A DNA stretch of 64,000 nucleotides from contig CAVQKH010000012.1 of the NCBI GenBank assembly GCA_963712995.1, positions 62,001-126,000 of the forward strand, read 5' to 3'. Shown in pieces: positions 8,611-17,213 of the stretch. Source of the DNA: GCA-003244245 sp963712995. GTDB lineage: Bacteria > Actinomycetota > Actinomycetes > Mycobacteriales > Pseudonocardiaceae. How positions within the stretch are numbered: the first letter of the stretch is position 1; each line of letters starts with the position of its first letter. The position numbers and the translations under genes are program-made. The notes under the pieces were generated by a model. The model was given only the letters and a program-made list of their open reading frames with translations, was not told the origin of the DNA and searched no databases.

Positions 8611-8626
8611 TGCGAGTGACGAGCCG

Positions 8627-9265
8627 TCAAGACGGGCGTACTGTACGCAGCCCCGGGTGATCCGCGGGCAGCACCCTGATGAGCACGGCTCCGCTCACCG
8701 CGACGCTGGCCGCGACCAGCGGCCAGCTCAGCACCACCCTGGCCACTCCGAGCGCGACGACGGCGTCCACCGCCCACAACGGGGTGAACATCGCGATCCT
8801 TATCAGGTACTGCGCCACCCATACCCAGGACGCCAGGCCGTAGGCCCGGAGCAGGGCGGGGTCGCCACGCCACGCGCTGCCCTGCCCCAGTGCCCCACCC
8901 ACGATCACGCCGAGCAGCGGCCAGCGCAGCAGCACGCTCAGCGCCCACACCAACGCGCTGACGACGTTGGAAAGCAGCTGGGCGAGGAAGAAGTCAGCGG
9001 CGCGGCCGGTATACAGCGCGATCAGCGCCGCCACCGAGACGCCTAGCAGGCCCAGCAACGCGGCCAGCGGAGGGCCACCGCGGTGCCAACGCAGCGCGGC
9101 CACCGCGACCCCCGTGACCAGAGCGGCACCCGCACCCCAGCCCAGCGAATGACCGGACACCAGCCAGCCCATCACGAAGGCGACCGCGGGTGCGGTGGCA
9201 TCCAGCGCCGCTCGAGCGCCACCGAGCAACGCCGTCAGCGACTCTGGAGGATCCGGGCGCGACAC
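8627..9265 (-). CDS. DUF3159 multi-pass membrane protein
   Basis: A 212-residue protein with about six hydrophobic helices and the features of DUF3159: a soluble PDPPESLTALLGGARAALDA N-terminus, GHSLGWGAG after the first helix, FFLAQLLSNVVSALVW in the middle, and a late LASWVWVAQYLIRIAMFTP. The family is restricted to actinobacteria and has no known function. GTG start at 9265. The gene is probably expressed on its own; the desaturase is divergent, 159 bases away. Confidence 0.88.
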   Translation of the reverse strand: MSRPDPPESLTALLGGARAALDATAPAVAFVMGWLVSGHSLGWGAGAALVTGVAVAALRWHRGGPPLAALLGLLGVSVAALIALYTGRAADFFLAQLLSNVVSALVWALSVLLRWPLLGVIVGGALGQGSAWRGDPALLRAYGLASWVWVAQYLIRIAMFTPLWAVDAVVALGVARVVLSWPLVAASVAVSGAVLIRVLPADHPGLRTVRPS

Positions 9266-9386
9266 GCTCCCCAGAGTGCCCGATCACCCCGGGTGGCCGC
9301 GAAGGCAGCGTCACCCCGCCCGAGCAGAACGCACTCGGAAGGACCGAGCTGGTGCACACGGGCCACCCGGGCGGACGCTACTGTGT

Positions 9387-9407
9387 GGTAGGTACGCCTG
9401 TCCTACC
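9387..9407. promoter_or_regulatory. Operator-like inverted repeat upstream of the desaturase
   Basis: GGTAGG (9387-9392) and CCTACC (9402-9407) are perfectly inverted around a nine-base spacer, 18 bases before the desaturase start, and follow a TACTGT -10-like hexamer at 9379. A repressor bound here would block the promoter. Confidence 0.4.
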
Positions 9408-9424
9408 CCAAATCGAGGCCCTTC

Positions 9425-10354
9425 ATGACGACGATCTCGGACACCGTCCGGCTGCTGCACGACCTCGAGCCGGTGGTCACCGAGAACCTCCACCGGCATC
9501 TGGCTGCCGCCAAGGAGTGGATGCCGCACGAGTATGTCCCGTGGAGCCTGGGCCGCGACTACGCCGACCTCGGCGGTCAGCCCTGGGACCCCGAGCAGTC
9601 GCGCCTGTCGCCGATCGCGCGGACCGCGATGGAGGTCAACCTCCTCACCGAGGACAACCTGCCCAGCTACCACCGGGAGATCGAGCGCGCGTTCGGACGC
9701 GACGGCGCCTGGGGCACCTGGGTGCACCGCTGGACCGCCGAGGAGGGCCGCCACGCCTACTGCATCCGCGACTACCTGCTGGTGACCCGTGGCGTCGACC
9801 CGGTCGAGCTGGAACGGGCCCGGATGCAGGTCATGCAGGCCGGCTATGACACCCAGGAGGCGCCGCCGCTGCGAATCCTGGCCTACGTCGCCTTCCAGGA
9901 GCTCGCCACCCGGATCTCCCACCGCAACACCGGCCGCCACGCCGGCGACCCGATCGCCGAGCGGCTGCTGACCCGGGTGTCCACCGACGAGAACCTGCAC
10001 ATGGTCTTCTACCGCAACCTCGTCAAAGCGGCCCTCGACGTCTCCCCCGGCCCGGCGCTGCGCGCGATCACCGACGAGGTCGTCAGCTTCGCCATGCCCG
10101 GCATCGTCATCCCGGGCTTTGCCCGCAAGGCCGCACAGATCGCCAAGGCCGGGATCTACGACCTGCGCATCCACCACGACGAAGTGATCATGCCGCTGCT
10201 GCGCCAATGGGCCGTGTTCGACCTGGAGCACCTCGACGCCCAGGGCGAGCAGGCCCGCGCAGAGCTGGCCGAGTTCCTTGCCCAGCTTGACCGGCAGGCC
10301 AGCCGGTTCCAGGAGCGCCGCGCGGAAGCCCTCGCCAGGGTCGCCGCCCGGTAG
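9425..10354 (+). CDS. Acyl-ACP desaturase (di-iron, DesA type)
   Basis: A 309-residue soluble di-iron fatty-acid desaturase. The iron ligands are visible: Glu76 in TEDNLPSYH, the EEGRH box (Glu107, His110), a further Glu in FQELATRISH, and the second DENLH box. Such enzymes introduce a double bond into ACP-bound stearoyl or palmitoyl chains with ferredoxin and oxygen. Length and motif order match the plant-type family found in actinobacteria. An inverted repeat overlaps the likely transcription start, suggesting repression, as is common for lipid desaturases. Confidence 0.93.
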   Translation: MTTISDTVRLLHDLEPVVTENLHRHLAAAKEWMPHEYVPWSLGRDYADLGGQPWDPEQSRLSPIARTAMEVNLLTEDNLPSYHREIERAFGRDGAWGTWVHRWTAEEGRHAYCIRDYLLVTRGVDPVELERARMQVMQAGYDTQEAPPLRILAYVAFQELATRISHRNTGRHAGDPIAERLLTRVSTDENLHMVFYRNLVKAALDVSPGPALRAITDEVVSFAMPGIVIPGFARKAAQIAKAGIYDLRIHHDEVIMPLLRQWAVFDLEHLDAQGEQARAELAEFLAQLDRQASRFQERRAEALARVAAR

Positions 10355-10358
10355 TAGG

Positions 10359-11120
10359 TCACCGGTCCGGGGTCTCGCGACGCTGGGCGCGGGCCAGTTG
10401 GTCCTGGGCGTCCATCTCGGCGGCCCGTTCCGGCGTCGGAGCGCTGCCCCCGAGATGCGCCGGCACCCACCAGGGGTCGGTGTCGGGCACCGCCGGATAA
10501 CGCGCGCGGGTGAGCTCCAACAACCGGTTCAGCACCTCGACCAGTTCCGCGTCGGCCGCCGCGCCGCGCCCTGGTTGCAGCGCTGACCCGATGGTCATGC
10601 TGATCGGGATGTGCCGCGCGGCGGAGATGCTGGGCTTGCGTCCCTTGGTCCACACCCGCTGGCTGCCCCACAGCGTCATCGGGATCAGCGGGACACCCGC
10701 CAACCGCGCCATCCGGGTGGCACCGGGCTTGAACTCCTTGAGGCAGAAGCTGCGGCTGATCGTCGCCTCCGGGAAGATCCCCACCAGCTCCCCCGCCCGC
10801 AGCGCCGCCACCGCATTCCGGAATGACGCCGCGCCGGACGCACGGTCGACCGGAATGTGGTGCATGGCGCGCATCAAGGGCCCCGTCACCCGGTGTGTGA
10901 ACACCTCCTGCTTGGCCATGAAACGCACCAGCCGGCCCTGCTCTCGCCAGAACGGGGTGCCGGCGAGGGCGAAGTCGAGGAAACCGGTGTGGTTCATCAC
11001 CACCACAGCGCCACCACTGGCCGGGATGTGTTCCTGCCCGGCGACGTCGAGCCGCAGGTCCAGCGCGCGGAACAGGCCCGCCACGGTATGGGCCACGCAG
11101 CGGTATGCCCGATCGGTCAC
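10359..11120 (-). CDS. 1-acyl-glycerol-3-phosphate acyltransferase (PlsC-like)
   Basis: A 253-residue lysophospholipid acyltransferase. The catalytic NHTGFLDF (H44, D49; HX4D motif) and the phosphate-binding FPEATISR are present. The C-terminal LTLWGSQRVW-like and RARYPAVPDT segments are usual for actinobacterial PlsC homologues. It would transfer an acyl chain to lysophosphatidic acid at the membrane. It converges on the desaturase with four bases between stop codons. GTG start at 11120. Confidence 0.9.
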   Translation of the reverse strand: MTDRAYRCVAHTVAGLFRALDLRLDVAGQEHIPASGGAVVVMNHTGFLDFALAGTPFWREQGRLVRFMAKQEVFTHRVTGPLMRAMHHIPVDRASGAASFRNAVAALRAGELVGIFPEATISRSFCLKEFKPGATRMARLAGVPLIPMTLWGSQRVWTKGRKPSISAARHIPISMTIGSALQPGRGAAADAELVEVLNRLLELTRARYPAVPDTDPWWVPAHLGGSAPTPERAAEMDAQDQLARAQRRETPDR

Positions 11121-11211
11121 CAGCTCACGTTATACGGGGTCCCACGCGGCAGCGGCGGCGATCCCGGAATGCCGCACGGTGGGTTTCTCTCTGGTAGGAC
11201 AGGCTGAGGGG

Positions 11212-12021
11212 GTGCCGGATCGACGAAACACCTACACCCACGGCCACAACGACAGCGTGCTGCGCTCGCAACGCTGGCGGACGGTGGCCAACTCCGCCGC
11301 GTACCTGATCCCCCACCTCCAGCCGGGCCGCCATGTTCTCGACGTCGGCTGCGGGCCCGGCACGATCACCATCGACCTGGCCCGGATGGTGGCGCCCGGC
11401 AGCGTGGTGGGCATCGACAACGAGCCGGCACCGCTGCGGGAGGCCCACGCGGACGCCGACGCCCAGCACGTCACGAATGTGTCCTTCGCGGTGGGTGACG
11501 TCTACCAGCTGGCCCACCGCGACGGCACGTTCGACGTCGTCCACGCTCATCAGGTCCTGCAGCATCTGGCGGAGCCCAGCGCCGCGCTGCGCGAGATGCG
11601 CCGGGTGTGCAAGCCGGGCGGAGTCGTCGCGGTCAGGGACGCCGACTACGCGGCGATGACGTGGTACCCGCCGGACCCGCGCCTGGACCGCTGGCTCGCG
11701 GTGTACGAGCGTGTCACGCGGAGCAACGGCGGTGAGCCGGATGCCGGGCGGCGGTTGCTGTCCTGGGCGCGAGCCGCCGGGTTCGGTGTGATCACCAGTT
11801 CGGCGACGGCCTGGTGTTACGCCACACCGGAGGAACGCGCCTGGTGGGGTGGCCTGTGGGCGGACCGGATCACCAGCTCCGCGCTCGCCACCCAAGCCGT
11901 GGAACGGCGCCTGGCCACCCGCGACGACCTGGCCGCGATGGCCGACGGTTGGCGCCGGTGGGCCGCGTCCGAGGACGGGTGGTTCGCCGTCCTGCACGGT
12001 GAGGTGCTCTGCCGCGACTGA
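11212..12021 (+). CDS. Class I SAM-dependent methyltransferase
   Basis: A 269-residue Rossmann-fold methyltransferase of the UbiE/Methyltransf_11 type. Motif I is VLDVGCGPGTITIDLA, the acidic residue of motif II is in GIDNEP, and VVHAHQVLQHLAEP with KPGGVVAVRD form motifs IV-V. The C-terminal half is tryptophan rich (WWGGLW, GWRRWAA, GWFAVL) and typical of actinobacterial paralogues whose substrate is unknown. A GTG start at 11212 is preferred because GAGGGG precedes it. Divergent from the acyltransferase. Confidence 0.88.
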   Translation: MPDRRNTYTHGHNDSVLRSQRWRTVANSAAYLIPHLQPGRHVLDVGCGPGTITIDLARMVAPGSVVGIDNEPAPLREAHADADAQHVTNVSFAVGDVYQLAHRDGTFDVVHAHQVLQHLAEPSAALREMRRVCKPGGVVAVRDADYAAMTWYPPDPRLDRWLAVYERVTRSNGGEPDAGRRLLSWARAAGFGVITSSATAWCYATPEERAWWGGLWADRITSSALATQAVERRLATRDDLAAMADGWRRWAASEDGWFAVLHGEVLCRD

Positions 12022-12025
12022 ACGC

Positions 12026-12074
12026 ATTCGGTATATGACGAATTCGGTATAGGCGTATGCACTTCCCGTATAGG
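12026..12074. repeat. Short direct repeats upstream of the XRE regulator
   Basis: ATTCGGTATA occurs at 12026-12035 and 12042-12051, and a relative, TTCCCGTATAGG, at 12063-12074. The spacing of 16 and about 20 bases is near two helical turns, so one protein could bind all three on the same face. They sit about 100 bases upstream of the regulator start, a natural place for autoregulation. Confidence 0.4.
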
Positions 12075-12170
12075 TGACGGTGATCTCGCGTGAACCGGAC
12101 CTTTGGATCAAGACCGGGGAGGTATCCGTTACTGTGCACCCGAGTGGCTATGGGACCGGAGGGTGACACG

Positions 12171-13797
12171 GTGGGATCACGTCCAGGACGGCAGCGGTAT
12201 TGTCGCTGCGGTACTCATTTGGCGGCGGACAACAGCGAACGCCAGTGCGCCGGCTGCCAGCGGGCTTCCCGGGATAAGCTCATCGCCCCACCCGAGGCGC
12301 CGGGGTGGTTCTGGGAGACGGAGCAGTTGTGCGAGGCTTTCGCCGCCCAGCATATCGGGCGAGTGGCTCGCGCCTATCGCCTCAACCCCTATCACCATGC
12401 GGTCTATGGACCCGACGGCATCTCGCAGGGGCTGCTCGGGCACTGGCTGGGTCTGAAACAGCCTCAGATCAGCCGAATCGAAACCGGCCCGCCCATCCTC
12501 AATCTGGACACTCTGCGGTACTGGGCGCGCGTGCTGCGCATTCCACCGGAACGACTGTGGTTCGATCTCCCGGATAAGAACACGGAAGATCTCCGACGCC
12601 TGGACGATTCCGGTGGACACGTCGTGCTAAAATCGGTCCATGCAATGAGTCAGACACAGACAGGACCAACGACATCATTGCATGATTTTCTCGGCGGTAA
12701 TCTCGGCTCGCTTCTGCAACTGGCGGGCGAGGATGGTGACGACTGGGTGAAACGACGAGAGTTCATAGCGCAAACTGGGTTACTGGCCGGACTCGGCGTA
12801 GGCGGTACTGCTGCCGTCCTGGAAGCCGTCCGGCACGAACTACACCGCTCCCTGTCAGCCGAACGGGTCACTGCCGACGTGGACGAGTGGCAGGAGATCG
12901 CGTTGGATTACGGCCAAACCTACCTCGTCACAACACCAGCCACGTTATTGCCAGCGCTCATTGTCGATCTCCACGGCGTGCGACTTGCGATACAACGCCA
13001 CCCGGACGAGACGGCTCAGCGGAAACTTGTGCAAGCCAGCGCACTGCTGGCTGCGTTCACAGCTCAAACGGTCGCTAACCTGGGTGACCTCGTGGAAGCG
13101 CAGCGCTGGTGGCGAACGGCTCGCCGGAGCGCCGATGAAGCCGCCGATCCTTACACGATGTTCTGGATACGGGGCCGCGAAATAGTTCGCGCTGGTTACG
13201 AGCGCCGTCCGGTCAGGAGCCATCCTGGGGCTCGTCAACGAGGCTGAAACACGTCTCGACGGGGTACCACCAGAGGGACTGCCGGAATTCTTTTCGGGCA
13301 AGGCGCAGACTTTGGCGCTCGCGGGACGACACGGTGACGCCGAGCGGACCTTGCACCAAGTGCGCGAGTGCTTCAGCAAGCTCCCAGCTCCCCCCGCCCA
13401 CCGAGATTCGTTATTCGATTTCGCCGAGGAGAATCTACGTTTCACCGAGAGCTTCGTTTACTCACACATGGGGAATTTCGCCAAAGCCGACGAGGCGCAG
13501 CAGGCGGCACTGAATTTATATGCCGATTCTAATCTGCTCGCCCCGGCGGAGATCGAACTGCAGCGGGCGCTGTGCCTCGTCCGTAGCGGAGATCTCGCAC
13601 AAGGCACACGACACGCCCAGACAACCATTACCAACCTGCCCGTGATGTACCGCATTCGCACGGTCGCCGATCTTGGCCAGAAGGTCCTTGCCGCCATCCC
13701 GGCGCACCAGCGCCGTCAGAGCTGGGCGAAAGAGTACGGCGAGTGCCTCGAAGCGTCGTTCCCCAACCAAACCAGCCCACTCACCACAACCACCTGA
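12171..13797 (+). pseudogene. XRE-family regulator with TPR-like C-terminus, frameshifted
   Basis: The first frame (12171-13247) encodes a short zinc-finger-like N-terminus (CRCGTHL...CAGC), a helix-turn-helix (LGHWLGLKQPQISRIETG), and a helical region from about residue 190. The remainder (ILGLVNEAETRLDG to the end at 13797) is in another frame. The switch lies near 13215-13225 and needs a single-base change. Together they make one protein of about 540 residues like other actinobacterial XRE regulators with TPR-like sensor halves. The GTG at 12171 has GGAGGG eight bases upstream. Whether the frameshift is biological or a sequencing error cannot be told here. Confidence 0.75.
12639..12684. 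repeat. 10-bp inverted repeat inside the XRE regulator gene
   Basis: CATGCAATGA (12639-12648) and TCATTGCATG (12675-12684) are perfect inverse complements with a 26-base loop. It lies in coding sequence just after the DNA-binding domain; AAAATC and GATTTT flank the arms outside. Confidence 0.4.
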
Positions 13798-14069
13798 CTT
13801 CGAGCACCCTGATGCCGGTGAAGTTGCCTCCTGCTGCGGTTTCGCGTCAGTGATCGCTGATACTGAGGCGTAGCCGTACAGAACCGCACGGTCACAGCTC
13901 ACTTTCGACGATCAAGGTAGCGGTTGCTCCCGACCGACCAGCGCCGAGCCAGTAACCGGATTGGCGGCGAACACAATGGCCGCCAGCGCTGACCAGCATT
14001 GGGCGGCGAAGCCACCGGGGCAAGCCCGGTGAACAGCGGCTATGGTGTCACGCCTGCTAGCATGCAGGC
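13798..14069. promoter_or_regulatory. Intergenic region with vapBC operator-like repeats
   Basis: No gene is seen. A hairpin CACCGGG-GCAAG-CCCGGTG occupies 14014-14032. A perfect inverted repeat GCCTGC-TAGCAT-GCAGGC spans 14052-14069 and abuts the vapB start codon at 14070, the position expected for the operator bound by a VapB/VapC complex. Confidence 0.45.
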
Positions 14070-14366
14070 ATGGCACAGGTGACCTGGCGCGCCTCCGACG
14101 AGCTGGTCGGCCGTATCCGTCGAGCCGCCGAACAGCGCGGTAGCAGCATCAACGAGTTCGTCACGCGGGTACTCGATGCCGCCACCGACCCGGAGTTGAC
14201 TGACGACGAATCACTCCGGGTCCGCGAGCGGCTGGCCGCTGCGGGCCTGCTCGCCCCAGTCGGCCCGCCCCGGCCCAGGCCGGCCGAGGATGACGTGGCC
14301 GGCGCGCGGCGTCGGGCCGGCCAGGGTCACCAACTCGCGGATCTGGTCCGCAAGGGCCGCGAGTGA
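14070..14366 (+). CDS. VapB/FitA-type antitoxin (ribbon-helix-helix)
   Basis: A 98-residue antitoxin. Residues 1-40 (MAQVTWRASDELVGRIRRAA, then QRGSSINEFVTRVLDAAT) form a ribbon-helix-helix DNA-binding unit with the usual GxSxNEFV core. The C-terminus (PRPRPAEDDVAGARRRAGQ...LVRKGRE) is probably the disordered toxin-wrapping tail. It overlaps the toxin gene by four bases and carries an inverted repeat at its start codon. It would repress its own operon together with the toxin. Confidence 0.88.
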   Translation: MAQVTWRASDELVGRIRRAAEQRGSSINEFVTRVLDAATDPELTDDESLRVRERLAAAGLLAPVGPPRPRPAEDDVAGARRRAGQGHQLADLVRKGRE

Positions 14367-14800
14367 TCGTCTTCGCTGATTCCTCAGCTCTGGTGAAGCT
14401 TTATGCCGATGAGCAGGATCATCAGGTGATCCGCGGTCAGGACAATCTTGTCGTGTCGGCGTTGGCCAGGGTGGAAGTGCCGGCAGCGATCTGGCGCAAG
14501 CACCGGATGGGCGAGCTCGACCCGGTAGACGCCAGGATCCTCGTCGCCGCCTTCGAAGCCGACTACCACGGGTCCGCGCAGGATCGGCCGCGCTTCGGCG
14601 TGGTGGCTGTGACCGGGCCAGTCCTGGACACCGCCTCCCGGCTCGTCGGTGTGCACGTTCTGCGCGCCTACGACGCGGTCCAGCTGGCCAGCGCGAAGGC
14701 CGCTGCGGACGCCATCCCGGACTGCCGCACAGTGGCGGCTTTCGACAGCACGCTCCGGACGGCGGCCGCAAAAGAAGGCTTCGCGCTGGTGCCAGACTGA
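14363..14800 (+). CDS. VapC-type PIN-domain toxin
   Basis: A 145-residue PIN-domain ribonuclease. The acidic metal site is visible: Asp in FADSSALVKLY at the N-terminus, Glu in ARVEVPAAIW, Asp in RAYDAVQLASA and a last Asp in AAFDSTL. VapC toxins cleave initiator tRNA or rRNA when the antitoxin is degraded. The GTG start at 14363 overlaps the antitoxin stop (GTGA), which is the standard coupled arrangement. Confidence 0.92.
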   Translation: MIVFADSSALVKLYADEQDHQVIRGQDNLVVSALARVEVPAAIWRKHRMGELDPVDARILVAAFEADYHGSAQDRPRFGVVAVTGPVLDTASRLVGVHVLRAYDAVQLASAKAAADAIPDCRTVAAFDSTLRTAAAKEGFALVPD

Positions 14801-14807
14801 AAGATCT

Positions 14808-14937
14808 GTACCTGGGGTAGGTCGGGTTTGAATGTCTCGGCGTCTACGCCACCCACCGGGTTGAGGAACCCGATGCTCGCTCCCGCGTGCCACGCCGCTA
14901 TCTCGCCGTCGCCGATCGTGCGCACCTCAATTCCCAT
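14808..14937 (-). pseudogene. Remnant of an Eis-like GNAT acetyltransferase (N-terminus only)
   Basis: The minus-strand reading MGIEVRTIGDGEIAAWHAGA followed by IGFLNPVGG resembles the first 40 residues of enhanced-intracellular-survival type N-acetyltransferases. The similarity stops near 14808, a few bases from the end of the vapC gene, and no further part of the enzyme is present. The simplest reading is that insertion of the vapBC module, or a deletion tied to it, removed the rest. Confidence 0.5.
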
Positions 14938-14981
14938 CCGCCAAGCCTCCACGACGCACCCCGCTGAATGCCAGAAAGGCG

Positions 14982-16001
14982 TCACTCCGGGGCGGAGGCC
15001 AGGGGGAGGTGGATTTCGAAGCGGCAGCCTGGGCCGTGGTTGCGGGCCTCGATACGGCCGGAGTGGGCCTCGACGAGGCCGCGGGCGATGGCCAGGCCCA
15101 GGCCGGCACCGGGCTCAAGGGTCGGGGTGCGGGCGGTGTTGCCGCGGTAGCCGATGTCGAAGACCCGCTCCAGGTCCGGCTCGGGGATGCCACCGCACGC
15201 GTCGTCGATGCGTAACCAGGCCCGCCCCTCACGGGCCCCGGCGGCGATCACCACGGTGCCATCCGGCGGGGTGTGCCGGATGGCGTTGGACAACAGGTTG
15301 CGCACCACCCGGGCCAGCTCGGGGTCGCTGCCCTGCACGATCGGCCAGTCACAGCCGGCGTCGGCCTGCAACCGGACCCCCTTGCGGGCGGCGGTGACGG
15401 ATTCCGCGGCCAGAGCCTCGGAGACGACCTCGCCCAGCGGGATCGCGGACAGCGTCAGCCGCAGCGCCCCGGAGCTGATCCGGGACAGCTGGAACAGGTC
15501 ATCGACCATGCCGCTCAGCCGCTGCGTCTGCTGCCCGATCCGTTGCACGTAGACGGCCACCTCAGCCGGGTCGGTGACTACCCGGTCGGCCAGCGCCTCG
15601 GTCATCGCGCGGATACCGGCCAGTGGGGTGCGCAGGTCGTGGCTGATCCAGGCGACCAGCTCGCGGCGCGCCGTCTCGGCTGCCTTGTCCCGGGCGTGGG
15701 CCTCCCGCGCCCAGGTCAGTTCCTGCGCGATCCCCCGGCCCAGCAACAACCCGGCCGGGATGCTCACCGCCGCCACCGCGACGGCCACGGCCAGCTCGGC
15801 GCTGAGCACCGGGGTGAACATCCACCCGTTGACGCCCAGTACCCCGGCCAGCGTCGCGACCACCGGTACCAGCACCAGCACCGTCACCGCCGCAGTGATC
15901 GAATAACGGCGCATGTGCGCCAGCAGCAGCGCGCCGAGCAGCGCCACCGGCAGCGTGCACAGCAAGGCGATCGGCAGTACATGGCGCAGCTCGTCGAGCA
16001 C
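14982..16001 (-). CDS. Sensor histidine kinase
   Basis: A 339-residue membrane kinase. Two hydrophobic segments near residues 8-29 and 35-55 plus a third at about 65-90 anchor it. The H-box is AWISHDLRTPLAG, the N-box NLLSNAIRHTP, followed by GGIPEPDLERVF and GAGLGLAIARGL for ATP binding. There is no PAS domain and only a short extracellular part, so the stimulus is probably sensed in or near the membrane. GTG start. It follows its response regulator gene by 13 bases. Confidence 0.93.
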   Translation of the reverse strand: MLDELRHVLPIALLCTLPVALLGALLLAHMRRYSITAAVTVLVLVPVVATLAGVLGVNGWMFTPVLSAELAVAVAVAAVSIPAGLLLGRGIAQELTWAREAHARDKAAETARRELVAWISHDLRTPLAGIRAMTEALADRVVTDPAEVAVYVQRIGQQTQRLSGMVDDLFQLSRISSGALRLTLSAIPLGEVVSEALAAESVTAARKGVRLQADAGCDWPIVQGSDPELARVVRNLLSNAIRHTPPDGTVVIAAGAREGRAWLRIDDACGGIPEPDLERVFDIGYRGNTARTPTLEPGAGLGLAIARGLVEAHSGRIEARNHGPGCRFEIHLPLASAPE

Positions 16002-16014
16002 CGCTGCTCATTCC

Positions 16015-16728
16015 CTATCTGATTGCCGGCTCAGCCGCCGTGCGGTCATAGCGGTAGCCCACGCCCCACACCGTGGCGATCCGCTGGGGCGCGGTGGGAT
16101 CGTCCTCCACCTTCTCCCGCAATCGGCGCACGTGCACGGTCACCGTGGACTGGTCGCCGAAGGTCCAGCCCCAGACCTGCTCGAGCAGTTCGGTGCGGCT
16201 GAAGGCGCGACCCGGGTGCCGGATGAGGAAGGCCAGCAGGTCGAATTCCCGCACGGTCAGCGCCAGCTCGTGGCCACCCAGCACCGCCTGGCGGGCGGCG
16301 GCATCGACCGTCAGCCCGGCGTCGGTGATCGGTGCCAGCTGGCTCACCGGCTGCGGGGACTGGGCGCGGCGCAGCACCGAGGCGACCCGCAGGACGAGCT
16401 CGCGGGGGCTGAAGGGTTTGGTGATGTAGTCGTCGGCACCCATCTCCAGGCCGGCGATGCGGTCCTCCTCCTCACCCAGCGCGGTGAGCATGACAACCGG
16501 AACCGGGCTGGCAGCCCGCAACCGCCGGCACACCTCCAGACCGGGCAGGCCGGGGAGCATGAGGTCGAGTACCACGAGGTCTGGGGGGCTGAGCTCGGCC
16601 GCGCGCAGCGCATGCTCACCGTCCCCGGCGACCGTGACCTGGTAGCCGGCGTGGCCGAGGTAGCGGCTGACGACATCACGCACCATCACGTCGTCGTCGA
16701 CGACGAGCACTGCCGCGGGCGTGCTCAT
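16015..16728 (-). CDS. OmpR-family response regulator
   Basis: A 237-residue two-component regulator: a receiver domain with the acidic pocket DDD in VLVVDDDVMV, phospho-acceptor Asp in LVVLDLMLPG, and Lys in YITKPFSPREL; then a winged-helix DNA-binding domain ending FGDQSTVTVHVRRLREKVED and VWGVGYRYD. It is paired with the downstream kinase. Three direct repeats immediately upstream (16741-16786) are a candidate autoregulatory binding site. Confidence 0.94.
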   Translation of the reverse strand: MSTPAAVLVVDDDVMVRDVVSRYLGHAGYQVTVAGDGEHALRAAELSPPDLVVLDLMLPGLPGLEVCRRLRAASPVPVVMLTALGEEEDRIAGLEMGADDYITKPFSPRELVLRVASVLRRAQSPQPVSQLAPITDAGLTVDAAARQAVLGGHELALTVREFDLLAFLIRHPGRAFSRTELLEQVWGWTFGDQSTVTVHVRRLREKVEDDPTAPQRIATVWGVGYRYDRTAAEPAIR

Positions 16729-16740
16729 GCCCTAGCTCGC

Positions 16741-16786
16741 TGGTTCATGACGACGCTGGTTCATGACGATCGCTGGGTCATGACGA
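16741..16786. repeat. Three direct repeats upstream of the response regulator gene
   Basis: TGGTTCATGACGA occurs at 16741-16753 and 16757-16769, and TGGGTCATGACGA at 16774-16786. The 16-17 base period and position just before the regulator start suit an OmpR-type tandem binding site. The third copy overlaps the end of the upstream coding region. Confidence 0.5.
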
Positions 16787-17207
16787 CGCGGGCGGTCAAC
16801 GTCACCGCGGAGATCGCGAAGAGTACCGCGGTCACCGCCAGCCAGTGCGACAGCAAGGGTGGGGTCGGCGAACCGGAGGCCTCCTCGATGGCGGTGGGCC
16901 GCCCCAGGATGAGCGGGGACCACACCAGCAGCAACACCCCGGAGATCACCGCAGGCACCCGCAGGTAGTTCAACCAGCGCACCCCGGCCACCGTGGCCAG
17001 CGCCGGGCGGCGGCGCAGCAGCAGCACCAGGGCGGCGTCCAGCCCGGCGTAGAGCGGGAAGAGCAGCAGGTCGTGCACGACGGCGCTGCCGACGAACCAG
17101 GCACCGACCCCGATCGGGTTGCCGGCGAGCAACCGCACCCCGGCGTAGCCGGCGACGACGAAGCCGGCCAGCAGCGCCAGCAGTTGGACGGACTCGCGGC
17201 GGGTCAT
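16761..17207 (-). CDS. Four-helix membrane protein, unknown function
   Basis: A 148-residue protein with about four membrane helices (near 8-28, 35-58, 75-100 and 118-140). It contains VVHDLLLFPLYAGLD and LNYLRVPAVISGVLLLVWSP, stretches I associate with conserved actinobacterial membrane proteins next to molybdopterin oxidoreductases, but I cannot name the family. It starts six bases after the oxidoreductase stop, so it is co-transcribed and may serve as a membrane or haem partner. Confidence 0.75.
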   Translation of the reverse strand: MTRRESVQLLALLAGFVVAGYAGVRLLAGNPIGVGAWFVGSAVVHDLLLFPLYAGLDAALVLLLRRRPALATVAGVRWLNYLRVPAVISGVLLLVWSPLILGRPTAIEEASGSPTPPLLSHWLAVTAVLFAISAVTLTARVVMTQRSS

Positions 17208-17213
17208 CGTCGC

